Source: Zeus faber | Lineage: Eukaryota > Chordata > Actinopteri > Zeiformes > Zeidae | Direction of reading: 5' to 3' | Assembly (NCBI GenBank): GCA_960531495.1 | Contig: OY482850.1 | Location: 1,814,285 to 1,878,284, forward strand | DNA length: 64,000 nt | In this document: positions 23,279-34,406 of the stretch, in pieces | Layout: each line of letters begins with the position of its first letter | How positions within the stretch are numbered: the first letter of the stretch is position 1 | Position numbers and translations under genes: made by a program | The notes under the pieces: model-generated | What the model saw: the letters and a program-made list of their open reading frames with translations, nothing else | What the model was told of the DNA's origin: nothing | Databases searched by the model: none

Positions 23279-23337
23279 TAAAATTACTAAAATGTGCGTA
23301 ATTGACACGAAGTGTCACGCACATTTTAGTAATTTTA
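23279..23337. repeat. Near-perfect inverted repeat
   Basis: TAAAATTACTAAAATGTGCG(T) at 23279 is repeated as its exact complement ending at 23337. The 21-bp arms surround a 17-bp middle that itself contains the small stem GACAC-GAA-GTGTC. Confidence 0.9.
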
Positions 23338-23459
23338 TTGTTTGTGTTGTATTAAATATACATTTAAAATGACTAATCTTTAAGGAATACTCTGTACTCA
23401 GAAAAATAAAGCAAACAATGACCGTCCAGGGTGCACTTTTCAATGGAATATATATATAT

Positions 23460-23723
23460 AAGCAGCACTGGGACACCACCTCCGGAGTCAACAGCGGGTT
23501 TCAACCTGAAGGAGCCTAGCCTGAAGGAAGTGGAGGAAGTTGTGAAGAGGGCAATAGCCGGCTCTGCGCCAGGGCCCAGCGGAGTACAGGGTGTATAAGA
23601 ACTACCCAAAGCTACTCCATCGGCTTTGGAGGGCCCTGAGCTGGAGGAGAGGCAGAATCACCCAGCAATGGAGATTTGCGGGGAGGGGTTGTATATGCTG
23701 AAAGAGGAGGACTCCCAGAACAT
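23460..23723 (+). pseudogene. R2/Hero-like LINE, segment just before RT
   Basis: The plus strand reads NLKEPSLKEVEEVVKRAIAG, then SAPGPSGVQG and, after a shift, LLHRLWRAL and the WRRGRITQQW-like segment. This is the conserved entry of the reverse transcriptase in REL-endonuclease LINEs (R2/NeSL/Hero group). The sequence breaks at AACAT (23719-23723), where LINE-A copy 2 enters, and continues at about 27164. Confidence 0.75.
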
Positions 23724-23800
23724 GGCGATAGTGGCGGAGCCCCCTGCGGTCGCCTGCACCAGCGCTCTGGTCGACTTTTGCACATTTTAGTATTTTTTTC

Positions 23801-24000
23801 NNNNNNNNNNNNNNNNNNNNNNNNNNNNNNNNNNNNNNNNNNNNNNNNNNNNNNNNNNNNNNNNNNNNNNNNNNNNNNNNNNNNNNNNNNNNNNNNNNNN
23901 NNNNNNNNNNNNNNNNNNNNNNNNNNNNNNNNNNNNNNNNNNNNNNNNNNNNNNNNNNNNNNNNNNNNNNNNNNNNNNNNNNNNNNNNNNNNNNNNNNNN
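23801..24000. other. Assembly gap, 200 N
   Basis: Exactly 200 N. By homology 23800 aligns with 13454 of copy 1 and 24001 with 13615, so the missing sequence should be about 160 bp. The run is probably a placeholder. Confidence 0.95.
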
Positions 24001-24039
24001 CAACAACAAAAACTGAGCCGCTGTTCCACGAGCCGGCCC

Positions 24040-26733
24040 ACGGAGAAAGCACCAAGCTAAACGAGGCGGCATTCGGGTCAGAATGAGGACGCAACCTTAC
24101 CGTCCACCTCTGCCAAGCATCCTTCTTGCCAACGTCCAGTCCCTGGAGAACAAGATGGATGAACTTCAAACGAGGATTAGATTCCAACAAGACACGAGGA
24201 ACTGTTGCGTCCTCTGCCTGACGGAAACATGGCTGACCCCACTGGTGCCGGATGAAGCCATCCGTCCAACCAAGTCCTTCTCCGTGTTCCGCGGGGACAG
24301 AACGGGGGAGTCGGGGAAATCCAAAGGTGGAGGCGTCTGCCTAATGGTAAAGAACCGCTGGGATAACCCCAACAACACCAAGTTTCTCTCCCACTCCTGC
24401 TCGCCGAAACCTGGAACAGCTGACCATCCTATGCCGCCCATTTTATCTCCCCCGGGAATTTAGCATGGTGATCATCACAGCCGTTTATATCCCACCGTAA
24501 GCGGACACCGACACAGCACTGTCAGTCCTGTACGACGTGTTGTGCGGATTTCAAAACAAACATCACGACGCGGCTGTGGTGGTGACTGGGAACTTTGACA
24601 GGGCCAATCTTAAAAAAAGTTCTGCCTAATTTCCACCAACACATCGCGTGTGCCACCAGGGGAGATAGAACTTTGGACCATTGCTACACACCGTACAAGA
24701 ACGGATACAAGACCGTCTCGTTCCCTGCTTTCGGGAAATCTGACCACGCCACGATCTCGCTGGTTCCCGTTTACAGGCCTCTGATCGCGCGAGAACTGGT
24801 GGTGACAAGGGAAGTGAAGCGGTGGACAGATCAATCGGAGGCTGCGCTTCAGGACACTCTGACTGACATAGACTGGGACATGTTCCAATTAAGTTCAAGT
24901 GACGTCAGCCAGTTTACGGAGGTGGCAGAGAGCTTTGTAGCTGTGCTAGCACACAACATCGTTCCCACGGTGAAAGTTCGGATATTTCCAAACCAGAAAC
25001 CATGGGTTGATAAATCCATCCGCTGCGCTCTGAATGCTCGCACGGCCGCTTACAACGACAGTCTTGTATCCGGAAATATGAACAATTACAAAGCGGCGTC
25101 GTACAATCTGCGGAGGGCGGTGAGGGACGCTAAACGGGCGTACAGAGAGACCGTGGAGCTACAGATGGAGTGGGGGGACACAAGACGCTTGTAGGAGGGG
25201 CTGCGGACAATAACAAACTACAAGAGCAGCTCCTCCCCAGCCATGAGTCTGGACGCCTCCCTAGCCAACCAACCGAACTCCTTTTATGCGCGGTTCGAGT
25301 CTGGCAACAGCACCGCTAGCTCGCCGACTAATTGGAGTTACACCGCTGGGGATGAGCGCGCACTCTGTGTCCATGCACAAGGTCATGAGTGCTGTGATGC
25401 GGGTGAACACCAGGAAAGCTGTGGGCCCAGATGGCATATCTGGGCGAGTAGTGAAGACCTGTGATAACCAGCCAGCTAGCGGCGTTCACTACAATATTCA
25501 ACATCTCCCTGGCTGAATGAGTGGTACCATCCTGCTTCAAGAGGTCCACCGTCGTTCCTGTCCTGAAGATCGCCTCTCCTGTCTGCCTGAATGAATACCG
25601 TCCGGTGGCCCTCACCTCGGTGATCATGAAGTGTTTCGAGAGGCTGATCAAGGATTATATCTGCGCCTCCCTCCCCCGCATCTTGGACCCATTTCAGTTC
25701 GCGTACTGGCAGAACAGATCCACGGATGACGCAGTCTCCCAGGTACTGCACACCACGCTCACACACCTGGATGGCCGGAAGGGGGCCTATTTGAGAATAC
25801 TGTTCATCGATTACAGTTCAGCTTTCAACACCATAGTCCCCACCAGACTGGCTGTCAAGCTGAAGGAATGCTCCACTGTGTGCCTGGATCCTGGACTTCC
25901 TCACAGCCCGCCCCCAGGTGGTCAGGGTGGGGAAGCACATGTCAAGCTCCCTCACCCTGAATACAGGATCCCCCCAGGGTTGCGTCCTCAGCCCCCTACT
26001 GTGCTCCCTGTACACACAACTGTGTGGCCAGGGTCAGCTCCAACATCATCATCATCATCAGTTTGCTGACGATCACTGACTGCGACGAGAAGGCCTACCG
26101 CGAGGAGGTGGCTGACCAGTCACTCTGGTGCCAGGACAACAGCCTCCAGCTGAACGTCAGCAAAACTATGGAGCTGATTGTGGACTTTAGGCGAGGATCA
26201 CATTCGAGGACGCACACGCCCTTGGTGATTAATGGGACTTCTGTTGACAGGTGAGCAGCTTCAAGTACCTGGGAGTCCAAATCACAGAGGACTTAACATG
26301 GACTTTACAAACAGACACTCTGGTGAGGAAGGCGAGGCAGCGTCTTTACCACCTCAGGCAGCTGAGGAAATTCCGGGTCTCGGTGAGGATCCTCAAGTCC
26401 TTCTACTCTGGAGCAGTGGAGAGCATCCTGACAGGCAACATCACTGCCTGGTTTGGGAACTGTACTGCTCAGGACAGGCGGGCCCTGCAGAGTTCAGCTG
26501 AACGTACCACTGGAACTACCCTCCCCTCCTTGCAGGAGTTATACACCAGTAGGTGTAGTAGCAGAGCCCTCAGGATCATGAAGGATCCTCATCACCCCAA
26601 CGGACTGTTCCAGCTGCTGCGGTCGGGTAATCGCCTCCGCAGTCACACAGCGAGAACAGAGAGACTGAGATGGAGTTTTTTCCCGCAAGCCATTAGAACT
26701 GTCAATGCTGACCTCACCAGGGGTCCTCACTGA
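24040..26733 (+). pseudogene. LINE-A copy 2 ORF, multiply broken
   Basis: Same endonuclease plus reverse transcriptase as 13469-16387 and clearly collinear. Disabling changes include an extra base near 24404, CAA-to-TAA at about 24498, TGG-to-TAG at about 25192, frame changes near 25480 and 25860, and a deletion near 26068 that removes codons just after the FADD catalytic box. The last long open piece (26251-26733) holds the conserved C-terminal domain ([17 protein letters not shown]), with a short in-frame deletion. The element is dead, and its decay contrasts with copy 1. Confidence 0.85.
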
Positions 26734-27163
26734 GCCACACACATAGGCTCCACTACCTTACTGTGCTATATGTAGCATACTGTACCGCATACTGTGTCAC
26801 TGTTCAGGGCTGGCCCAAACACTACCTCACTTTATTCATATGCCACTGTAATGCACATATCTGTATATACATAATTGTCTATTCCATATACATAAGCATA
26901 TTCCCTCTATCTATTCCATTTTATTTCATTTTATTTGATTGTATTTTATTTTATTCTATATATTTTTATTCTATTCTATTCTAAGTATTCGACTTACTGT
27001 GTTACTTTTTAGGAGTCAGTTAGTTTGTCTATTAGAAAGAAATTTTTCCTAGGACATATTGTGTGCTATCACCGGGTGTGTTGCATTACATTTCACTGCA
27101 TATATGTATGAAAGTATGTATATGTATGTGACGAATAAACCTCTTGAATCTTGAATCTTGAAA

Positions 27164-28760
27164 CACCAACCAATTTTGGATCATCTCCTTGCTCACTGTG
27201 GAGAGCAAAATCTTCTTTAGCGTTGTGGCCAAGAGACTCTCCACCTTCTTGTTGTGCAACAACTACATCGACACGTCGGTACAGAAGGGAGGCAAGAGAG
27301 GGCAGAGGAGACCTGGCTGTGCTGTGGCTGGACCTAACCAATGCCTACAGTTCAATACCCCACAGACTGATCGAAGTGGCTCTGGAGAGACATCACATAC
27401 CCTAGAACGTGAAAGAACTAATCGTGGACTATTACAGCAAGTTCAGCCTGAGGGTCTCTTCTGGCCAGGTGACATCGGACTGGCAACAGCTGCAAGTTGG
27501 AATAATCACAGGGTGCACCATCTCAGTGATGCTTTTGACACTGGCAATGAACATGCTGGTTAAGGCAGCTGAACCAGAATGCCGCGGTCCCCTCAGCAAG
27601 TCTGGAGTAAGGCAACCTCCCATAAGAGCCTTCATGGACGACCTCACAGTGACAACTACAACTGTCCCAGGAGCCAGGTGGATTCTTAGGGGTTTGGAGA
27701 ACATCATGTCATGGGCACGCATGAGTTTCACACCCTCAAAGTCCAGGTCCTTGGTTCGAGTGAAAGGGAAGATCACAGACAAGGGGCCGGGGCAAGGATC
27801 GCTGTGAGGACGGGGAGGAAGTGGAGGGCAGCCGATGGCATCCAGCAGGCACAGACCCCTCTGAAGCACAAGACCATCCTTGGGAGTGTGGCACAAGGCA
27901 GAGCCAGCCTTGGCCAGCCTTGAGAACAACCCGATATGCCACTCTGCCCATGGGAAGGACAGGCGGAAGATGGTGCAGGATGAGGTGCGAGCTTCAGTGG
28001 AGGAGGAGCGATCCAGCAGGGCAGTGGCTATGAAGCAGCAGGGTGCCTGGATGAAATGGGAACAGGCAACCGACCGGACCGTCACCTGGAAGGACATCTG
28101 GAACTGGGACCCTCAGAGGATCAAGATTTTGATACAGGGGGTCTACGACGTTCTTCCCAGCCCATCTTCACATAGTGAAGCAACAGCAGCATGCCCCCTG
28201 TGTTCCAAGGCAGGGACATTGGAACACATCCTGACCAGCTGCTCTCAGGCACTGGCTGACGGCTGTTATCGCTGGAGGCACGGCCAGGTCCTCAAGTCCA
28301 TTGCTGAGGCAATTAGTAAGGGTAAAGTATAAAAGTATAGCCGACACCTCCGTGCTACAGCCAAGACCATCTGCTTTGTCAAGGAGGGGCAGAAGCCAAC
28401 TAAAACATCAAAGGACTGCACTGCTGGATTGCTCTCCACGGCCCAAGACTGGGTGATGACTGTTGACTTGGAGAAACAGTTAAAGACACCACGACACATC
28501 ATCTAGACCACACTGAGACATGACATCATCCTAGTTTCAGAGGCTGGGAGCTAGGCAGCCGGAGGTGGGCAGTAGGCGATTTTCTGGCCATTCCCTGAAC
28601 TAGGCCTATGGAACCCTAGGCATAACTGGCTTCAGCAGAAGAAGAGCTATCAGCGACAACATGGAGGCAGCAGAGAAAGCTTACAGATGGTTCTGGCTGA
28701 AAAGGGTCAGGTCGCCTGGACAAAGGTCAGGTCGCCTGGACAAAGGTGTCTGTTGTGAGA
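27164..28760 (+). pseudogene. R2/Hero-like LINE, RT, zinc finger and REL endonuclease
   Basis: Continues the LINE interrupted at 23723. It reads SLLTVESKIFFSVVAKRLST and NNYIDTSVQKGG, then after a frameshift GDLAVLWLDLTNAYSSIPHR. Next come GIITGCTISV and the catalytic FMDDLTVTT (about 27633). Downstream are EVRASVEEERSSRA, DIWNWDPQRIKILI and a CCHC finger CPLCSKAGTLEHILTSC near 28192-28242. RHDIILVSEA (about 28515) marks the start of a restriction-like endonuclease, followed by a decayed end with EKAYRWFWLKR. Such LINEs nick DNA with a C-terminal nuclease, not an N-terminal APE enzyme. Stops and frameshifts disable it. The exact clade (Hero, NeSL or R2) is uncertain. Confidence 0.75.
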
Positions 28761-28837
28761 CCCAAAACACCCAATGGCTCCAGGAAACAACAACACTGAT
28801 GATGTGTCCAAGTGAGTGCATCAGAAGGTGCTTTGAT

Positions 28838-28841
<4 letters not shown>

Positions 28842-28879
<38 letters not shown>

Positions 28880-28918
28880 ATATATATAAAAAGTATATAT
28901 ATATATATATATATATAC
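28842..28918. repeat. (TA)n microsatellite
   Basis: TA repeats interrupted twice by AAAGTA. Confidence 0.95.
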
Positions 28919-29003
28919 TTTTTTTTAAGCGTTTACAGTATATGGAGCAACCAGAAACACGACACAACAAGATGGACTGTAATTAAATGAGAAAGGCAAA
29001 TAG

Positions 29004-29559
29004 TGTTAGGCCCACGGCCTACCAGCACCACTAGAGGCCGCTCTTGCCCCATCTGCAGCGCCCCCCTTTAGCCAATTGCACACACCTGGGATCAATTACC
29101 TGCATCACTCCCCACAGTATTTACTCTCCAGCTTCCCAGTCATTCTTTGCCAGACCATCAACAATCTTACCTGAGTTGTACAGCTACCGGCTCCATTCCT
29201 AGTTCCAAGTTCCTAGTGCTTTTTTCAAGTCCCTAGTTTATGTCTCTTTGTTTCGTCTTCCCCTTTCCTGCTTGTCGACTCAGTCTGTCCGTCCATCTTC
29301 AGCCAGCCCGGTTTACCTGCTTGTCTCCACTCGTCCACCAAGGCTGTCCGTCCTTCTCCATCCAGCCCGGTTCCCCGTCTCTCCACCCAGATCCTGGACC
29401 CCTCCTCCCGGTCATCATCATCCCTGCCCAGCCCTGCTCCATCCCTACCTGCCCGGGTCACCCCGGCCAGCTCCAGTGTGTGGGTTAATAAACATCCGTT
29501 GTCTGCCTCCCGTCTCCCCATGTCGTGCGGTTGGGTCTCTCCTAGCCCTGGTCATGACA
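29004..29559 (+). repeat. Ty3/Gypsy solo LTR with 5-bp target-site duplication
   Basis: A 556-bp LTR begins TGTTAGGCCCACGGCCT and ends CATGACA. The same sequence flanks the Gypsy element at 50731-53534. AATAG occurs immediately before (28999-29003) and after (29560-29564), the 5-bp duplication expected for Gypsy. It contains AATAAA in GGGTTAATAAACATCC near 29488. No internal region remains, so it arose by LTR-LTR recombination. Confidence 0.93.
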
Positions 29560-29564
29560 AATAG

Positions 29565-30209
29565 TGCAATAGTGTGTGCTTTCTGCATAATTGTCATGAC
29601 TGTACTATAGATTGTATTCTTATGAATATGACTTTATTATTAAGCTCGGAACATGGCATGTGAGACTGTATAGTCTCATGTCATTGCAAGTTTTCCATTA
29701 TTGCTATGGCTCTCCCCGCTCATTTTCAAAATGTCTCAGGAATCTGACACTTGACATGACAATGTAAGTATTGTAAGAATATTAGAGAGGCAGACTCTTT
29801 AGGTGCTTTTAAATCGAAATGCTAAAGCTTTTCTTATCAGCTCAGCCTTCAATTAGTCATTTTTAGTCTTGTTAGTTGTTTTTAAATAGATATTTATTAT
29901 TTCAATATTTAACAAAGTTTAGAGTCTTAAAAAAATTAAGAAGAGTTAGTTAGAAATATTGTGTGATTCATGGCCAACAGTGTAAGAAACCTATGGTGAA
30001 TGTTTATATGTAGGCCTCTAGGCAATTATAGAAAGTGGAAAGAGACAGTAATTAGGAAGAAAGACAATGCAGGTAAGAAAAGTTACATGATGCAAGACTC
30101 GAAATGAGAAAATAATTCACTGAGGAACGCTTACCCTGTTTTTAATTAATTTCATTCTTTTAATTTTTTTACTATTCTGCTTTGTGAATGTATTTTGCTT
30201 TGCTTACAT
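29565..30209. other. No recognised gene
   Basis: AT-rich sequence with no convincing coding or repeat signal. Confidence 0.4.
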
Positions 30210-30480
30210 GTCGTGTATGAAAGGTGCAATACAAATAAAGGTTATTATTATTGTTGTTATTAGTGTCAAGATATGTGCAATACACTTAGTACTATCTGGT
30301 TCCTATTTATTTTTATTTTTATTTTTATTTTATTTGTATGTTTCTATATATTTTATATTGTTTATAGTGTGTACTTGATGCTCTTTATTTTCTGCTGTCC
30401 CCTTTTTACTGCTGGAACAATGTAAATTTCCTCATGTGGGACTAATAAAGGTTTATCTTATCTTATTTTATTATCTATGT
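30210..30480 (+). mobile_element. Two LINE-type 3' tails
   Basis: AAAGGTGCAATACAAATAAA followed by a TTATTATTATTG tail (30220-30262) resembles an L2-type 3' end. GTGGGACTAATAAAGG followed by TTATCTTATCTTA (30437-30470) resembles a CR1/Rex-type 3' end. No coding sequence remains in either. Confidence 0.5.
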
Positions 30481-30554
30481 GTCACAGGCTGTGAGGGAAA
30501 GGCACACAATCTTGAGACGGTGTCAAATTCTGCGTCTTTGTAAAACAATCCCTT

Positions 30555-30690
30555 CAATTCAAGTTCAAGTTCAAGAATTTATTTGTCACATACATATACA
30601 TACGGTCATACATAAATGCAGTGAAATGTCATGACACCGGTGATTACGCACAGCACACAGAAATCCTCGCATCACCTTAAAAAATACACA
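30555..30690 (-). mobile_element. LINE 3' tail, antisense
   Basis: TTCAAGTTCAAGTTCAAG, TTTGTCACATACATATACAT and GATTACGCACAGC match, in reverse complement, the LINE 3' UTR and the antisense copy at 23157-23260. Confidence 0.6.
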
Positions 30691-31569
30691 ATTTCTAAGG
30701 TAATATAATGCTGACATAACTATGCCATGGAAATGCCAACTCAAGTTAATTAATGAACAATTAAGTGTAATTTTCCTAATAGGTTTGGTGTTCACAGGAA
30801 TGTTGTGTTCACTATAGACTGTATTGTTCCCAGAAAAACTGCGTCACCTGGTGGAGGTACCTGAAATAAGCAGTCACTCAGTGAGACAGAGATAACTGCG
30901 CATGCGGGTAACACCCTCGGGGAATAAACCATGCTGCCCAATAAGTTGTTGTTTGTCTGTTGCATAACTACATAGTGTTTAAATTGTTCCAAAATATAAA
31001 ATGTATTGGGCATGCATAAGGCATGCCTCCGATATGCCCCCTGCAATGACAATTTTCCCTCGTTAATCTACTCGGGGGTGATGTCCATGACTAATTCTTA
31101 GGTTTTTGTGGTGTCTGTCGAGGGATTGTGAGCTACATTGATAAACATTGCCATTAAAATATCTAATTTAGTGCTTCGTCTGCAGAATATAACTTGTTTA
31201 TTGAACCCTTTGTGTAGTCTTCTTACGGCTTGTTCGTACTGATGGTGCTGACAAAGAAATTTGGCCATCTCGCCATATTGTAAAAATGTTACTGTAAAAA
31301 TATAGGCTACATGCTAAATGGTGTGTATCTATTGTGGATCGTTTTTGTTTTTTGTACTTAACAGAATAGGGTACTTAAATTCAAGTAGAATTACCATTAG
31401 TCTTGTGCCTAATTACATTTAGGTACAAGAGTAGCAAGGAACACTAGTAAAAGTACGTAATAATACACCAAAACTACCGAGATTACAAGTTACTTTTACG
31501 ATGCCTATGATCCCAGTGATAAAACAATAAAAATTTTGGGTAAAAAAATCCAGTTTTAAACAGCAAAAT
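30691..31569. other. Unassigned AT-rich sequence
   Basis: No gene seen. The stretch contains several pieces resembling eroded DNA-transposon sequence but nothing definable. Confidence 0.4.
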
Positions 31570-32640
31570 TGTCAGACATCTGCATTTTATGAAGATAAAG
31601 TCGAAGGGACGAATTCACAAAGCGATGGCGCACAAATGGTGGTGCAAATTTGGCCCCTTTCCATGGAAATGAGCGTGGTTGCAGAGAGCATCCAATTCAC
31701 AAACACCGGCACTAATAGCAACACACAGTTAGAGTGTTACTGTGGTACTGTGGTACCTGGTGGTAACTGCCCCAGACCAAAAAGAAAAAAAAAGGCAGCA
31801 GTGCGCGATCGTCTTAAGAGAGCTGGTGCAACTGAAGCATATTTATAAGGGGTGTCACTCCCAGACTTTCCTATAATTTATATTCTGACATTATTACAAT
31901 AATTATTATATCACGGCATCTGTAGCTAGCGGAACGCGCAGCAGTCCGTGGTTTTCAAGACACACTCCAAAAGCAACTTGTTGACACAAAAAAGGCGTTA
32001 CAAACATTGACAAAAACGGTTCTATAATTCCTTTAAATTCAAAAGATATTGGGAAAAAACAACTCAAAGTTATAGGGAATAGCAATAAAGTGGTCAGAAT
32101 TGGCATTGAGCCACAGATGGCATTGAACCTACGGACCAGCCTCGGGTGCAGTGTCCCGGAACTTGGTAGAGTAAAATATATTTCATTAACCGTCATAATT
32201 TCTACATTGTAATATTAGGATTCAGTGAGAACTAAAACACACATTGTCTTTGTGCAATAAATGAACCGTATATTTTATTAAAGATTTACTCATACTATTT
32301 AAATGGTTTATAGCCACTGCATGTTAACCCAAAAATGCTAAGCAAAACTGCGATCAGACGTCACAAAACAAGATAAAATTGCACTCAGCAGCAAACTTTA
32401 TGGGTGTTTTTGCACTGGCATATCATCGGCGCAATATTGTTTGTGAATCGGATGCTAAGATGGCACAGATAGAATTGATGGTGCTATTGATGGTGTTATT
32501 AGCAGCCACCATCCTTTTCTTTATGAATTTGCCCCTAAGTTGTTATGCCATCATGAGGAATTGGTCTTGTCAGATTTTCGGCATGAATCTGTCGGGATTA
32601 GTGAAGAGGTTTAACTAGCGATGAAGTACTCGAAAAAGTA
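31570..32640. mobile_element. Possible eroded DNA transposon (Harbinger-like?)
   Basis: The region around 31600-31730 (GCGATGGCGCACAAATGG, CCCTTTCCATGGAAATGAGC) resembles sequence I associate with fish PIF/Harbinger elements. The basic PRPKRKKKAAVRDR stretch near 31770 could be part of a DNA-binding protein. Frames of 70-96 codons are open but unrecognised. This is a weak suggestion only. Confidence 0.25.
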
Positions 32641-33169
32641 GCCAAGGAGATTGCAGCACATTATGAATGCTTTAGTATGAGTAGAATTACAGATTCAGTA
32701 CAGTACTGAATAATTCTTCCTGTAGCATGAATACTTGTAATTACCCACACCTCCACTGTTGGCAGACTGGAGGTTGTAAGTATAGCAGTCTATTATTTAC
32801 ACATGCTCCGAAGAAGCAGCAGCAACATACCTACCATGTAGAATGTGTTAACTTTAATAAAATGGCCCAATACCAAAGTAATATAAATTGTTGTGCATTT
32901 TTGTATTAAAAGCAAAATCAGAGTCAACACATTATGAAACATTTTATAAGATTTATTTCAGAAAATATACTCGATACAAATATTCATGAAAAGCAAAAAT
33001 AAATGGTTTCAAAACATTTCAATCTACATAAACATTAAATCTAAAGTGTACTTTTTATTTAAAAATTATTCATAGTATTTAAATGTCCTTTAACCAACAC
33101 TGCACCAAGTATGCCACAATGGGAAAGGGTAAAGAAAATACACCAAGGGGGAGTTTCAGCATTGAAATA
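32641..33169. other. No recognised feature
   Basis: AT-rich sequence with no gene or repeat structure I can support. Confidence 0.4.
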
Positions 33170-33715
33170 CAGTAGGATCCAATTTATCCAAACCCCCTCG
33201 AAAGTGAAGGTTGTTCAGGAAATGCGCTCATGTACGAATCAGTACATTAAACTTTGTCAGAAACAAACATCTGATAATACTTGCATCCATAACTACCAAA
33301 ATTATAATAAAAAAGTATTTAATCACCGTTGCCCAAATTAACCATGATATAGCGACAGAGGTTCGCAAAGCCACTGTTACCTTGACGGCTGCTGAGATTT
33401 CAAAGGCCCTCAGCCAGACTGTCCATCTCTGCTCATGCTGCTTATATCATCACACTGGTTTTATATTTGTTTGCACAAGCATGGAACGACCTAAGGACAG
33501 GCAATATACGACCCCTTTGCTACAAAGGCTAAGAAGGCAGGTCGAAGAAGATCAGTCACATTTGGCAATGTTGGTGTCGTTTCTATGACTTCTTTTAGCA
33601 GCCGCTATTTGTCCAATGTTATATGACTGTGGCCTGTGTGCCACAGTGGGGAATTAAGCCTGTTTGATTACTCTGTTAATTCACGTAAGAGGTTTGGATA
33701 AACAGGGTTCTACTG
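33170..33715. mobile_element. Tigger/pogo-like MITE, 546 bp
   Basis: Terminal inverted repeats: CAGTAGGATCCAATTTATCC at the left, and the right end is the complement of CAGTAGAACCCTGTTTATCC, both continuing AAAC. The left flank is TA and the right flank is TG, a possible mutated TA duplication. CAG...CTG ends with a TA target point to pogo/Tigger. No transposase is inside. Confidence 0.7.
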
Positions 33716-33723
33716 TGCTCGTC

Positions 33724-33729
33724 TTTATT
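33724..33729 (-). terminator. dbx1: Candidate dbx1 polyadenylation signal
   Basis: TTTATT on the plus strand is AATAAA on the minus strand, 351 bp beyond the dbx1 stop codon and 8 bp before the Tigger-like MITE. It is the nearest canonical signal I see. The sequence 33730-34079 would then be the 3' UTR. Confidence 0.45.
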
Positions 33730-34079
33730 GAAAGGTCCATTTGATCAATGACCAAGTGCAAATATGGCGCTAAGAGTGATTTTGTCATATGCCTTGGCAG
33801 ATTAAGGCACTCTCCTCTCTTTCGTATATAACCTGTCATCACTTTTTTGTGATACATTTGTTCTGCACTTCAAAATGCATGAATCATAACCATTTGGCTT
33901 GCTCCTGGCATTATTTAACATAAAAACACTGTCAACAAATTGTCAACTTACATAGGCCTATAGTGTGTCAAATCACTGATCAGGGAATTCTATGTGAATA
34001 TTGACACTTTGGCATGCTGCAGTCTCTAAATATCACACTCTGGTCCTCGCATACCACCCTCAAATCTTTTATCAAGATC

Positions 34080-34406
34080 CTACGAAACTGTAATTTCTTC
34101 ATCCTCCGATTCCGTGAGATCTGATAGTTTGCTGCCATCTGACGGAGATGACAGGTGAGGATGATGATGATGATGGTGATGGAGGTGTGAGTCTTCACTG
34201 TCCAACATCAGCTGAGAATTGGGGTCCTGGGACAGCAGGCGCAGCTGCTCTCTGTCAGGGCAAAAGTCACCGCCGACATCGGTAAGGTCCGGGTGAGGGT
34301 TGGTCTTGGCAGGGAGGGTCTGCTGGCGGCAGCCCCCCGTTGAAAGAAGCTCCCTCTCCTTGGAATTTCTCCACTTCATCCGCCTGTTCTGGAACCAGAT
34401 CTTCAC
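34080..34406 (-). CDS. dbx1: dbx1 exon 4 (homeodomain helix 3 to stop)
   Basis: Begins after CTTTAAACAAAG with VKIWFQNRRMKWRNSKEREL and ends at TAG (34082-34080). Carries the GGCRQQTLP and NPHPDLTDVG blocks, seven histidines and the EDEEITVS terminus typical of Dbx1. Confidence 0.94.
   Translation of the reverse strand: MKIWFQNRRMKWRNSKERELLSTGGCRQQTLPAKTNPHPDLTDVGGDFCPDREQLRLLSQDPNSQLMLDSEDSHLHHHHHHHPHLSSPSDGSKLSDLTESEDEEITVS

Larger units (their letters stand above)
23724..27163 (+). mobile_element. LINE-A copy 2, full length, inserted into R2/Hero-like LINE
   Basis: The 5' end GGCGATAGTGGCG aligns base for base with the start of copy 1 (13379). The 3' end is ACGAATAAACC plus (TCTTGAA)3. 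AACAT upstream and AACAC downstream suggest a short, slightly mutated target-site duplication. The host LINE reading resumes with TNQFWIISLLTVESKIFF. Confidence 0.85.

Noticed and set aside
31906-32196. 96-codon hydrophobic minus-strand frame that could be a membrane protein
   Set aside because: It lies in sequence that looks like an eroded transposon, and no homologous domain or promoter is seen.
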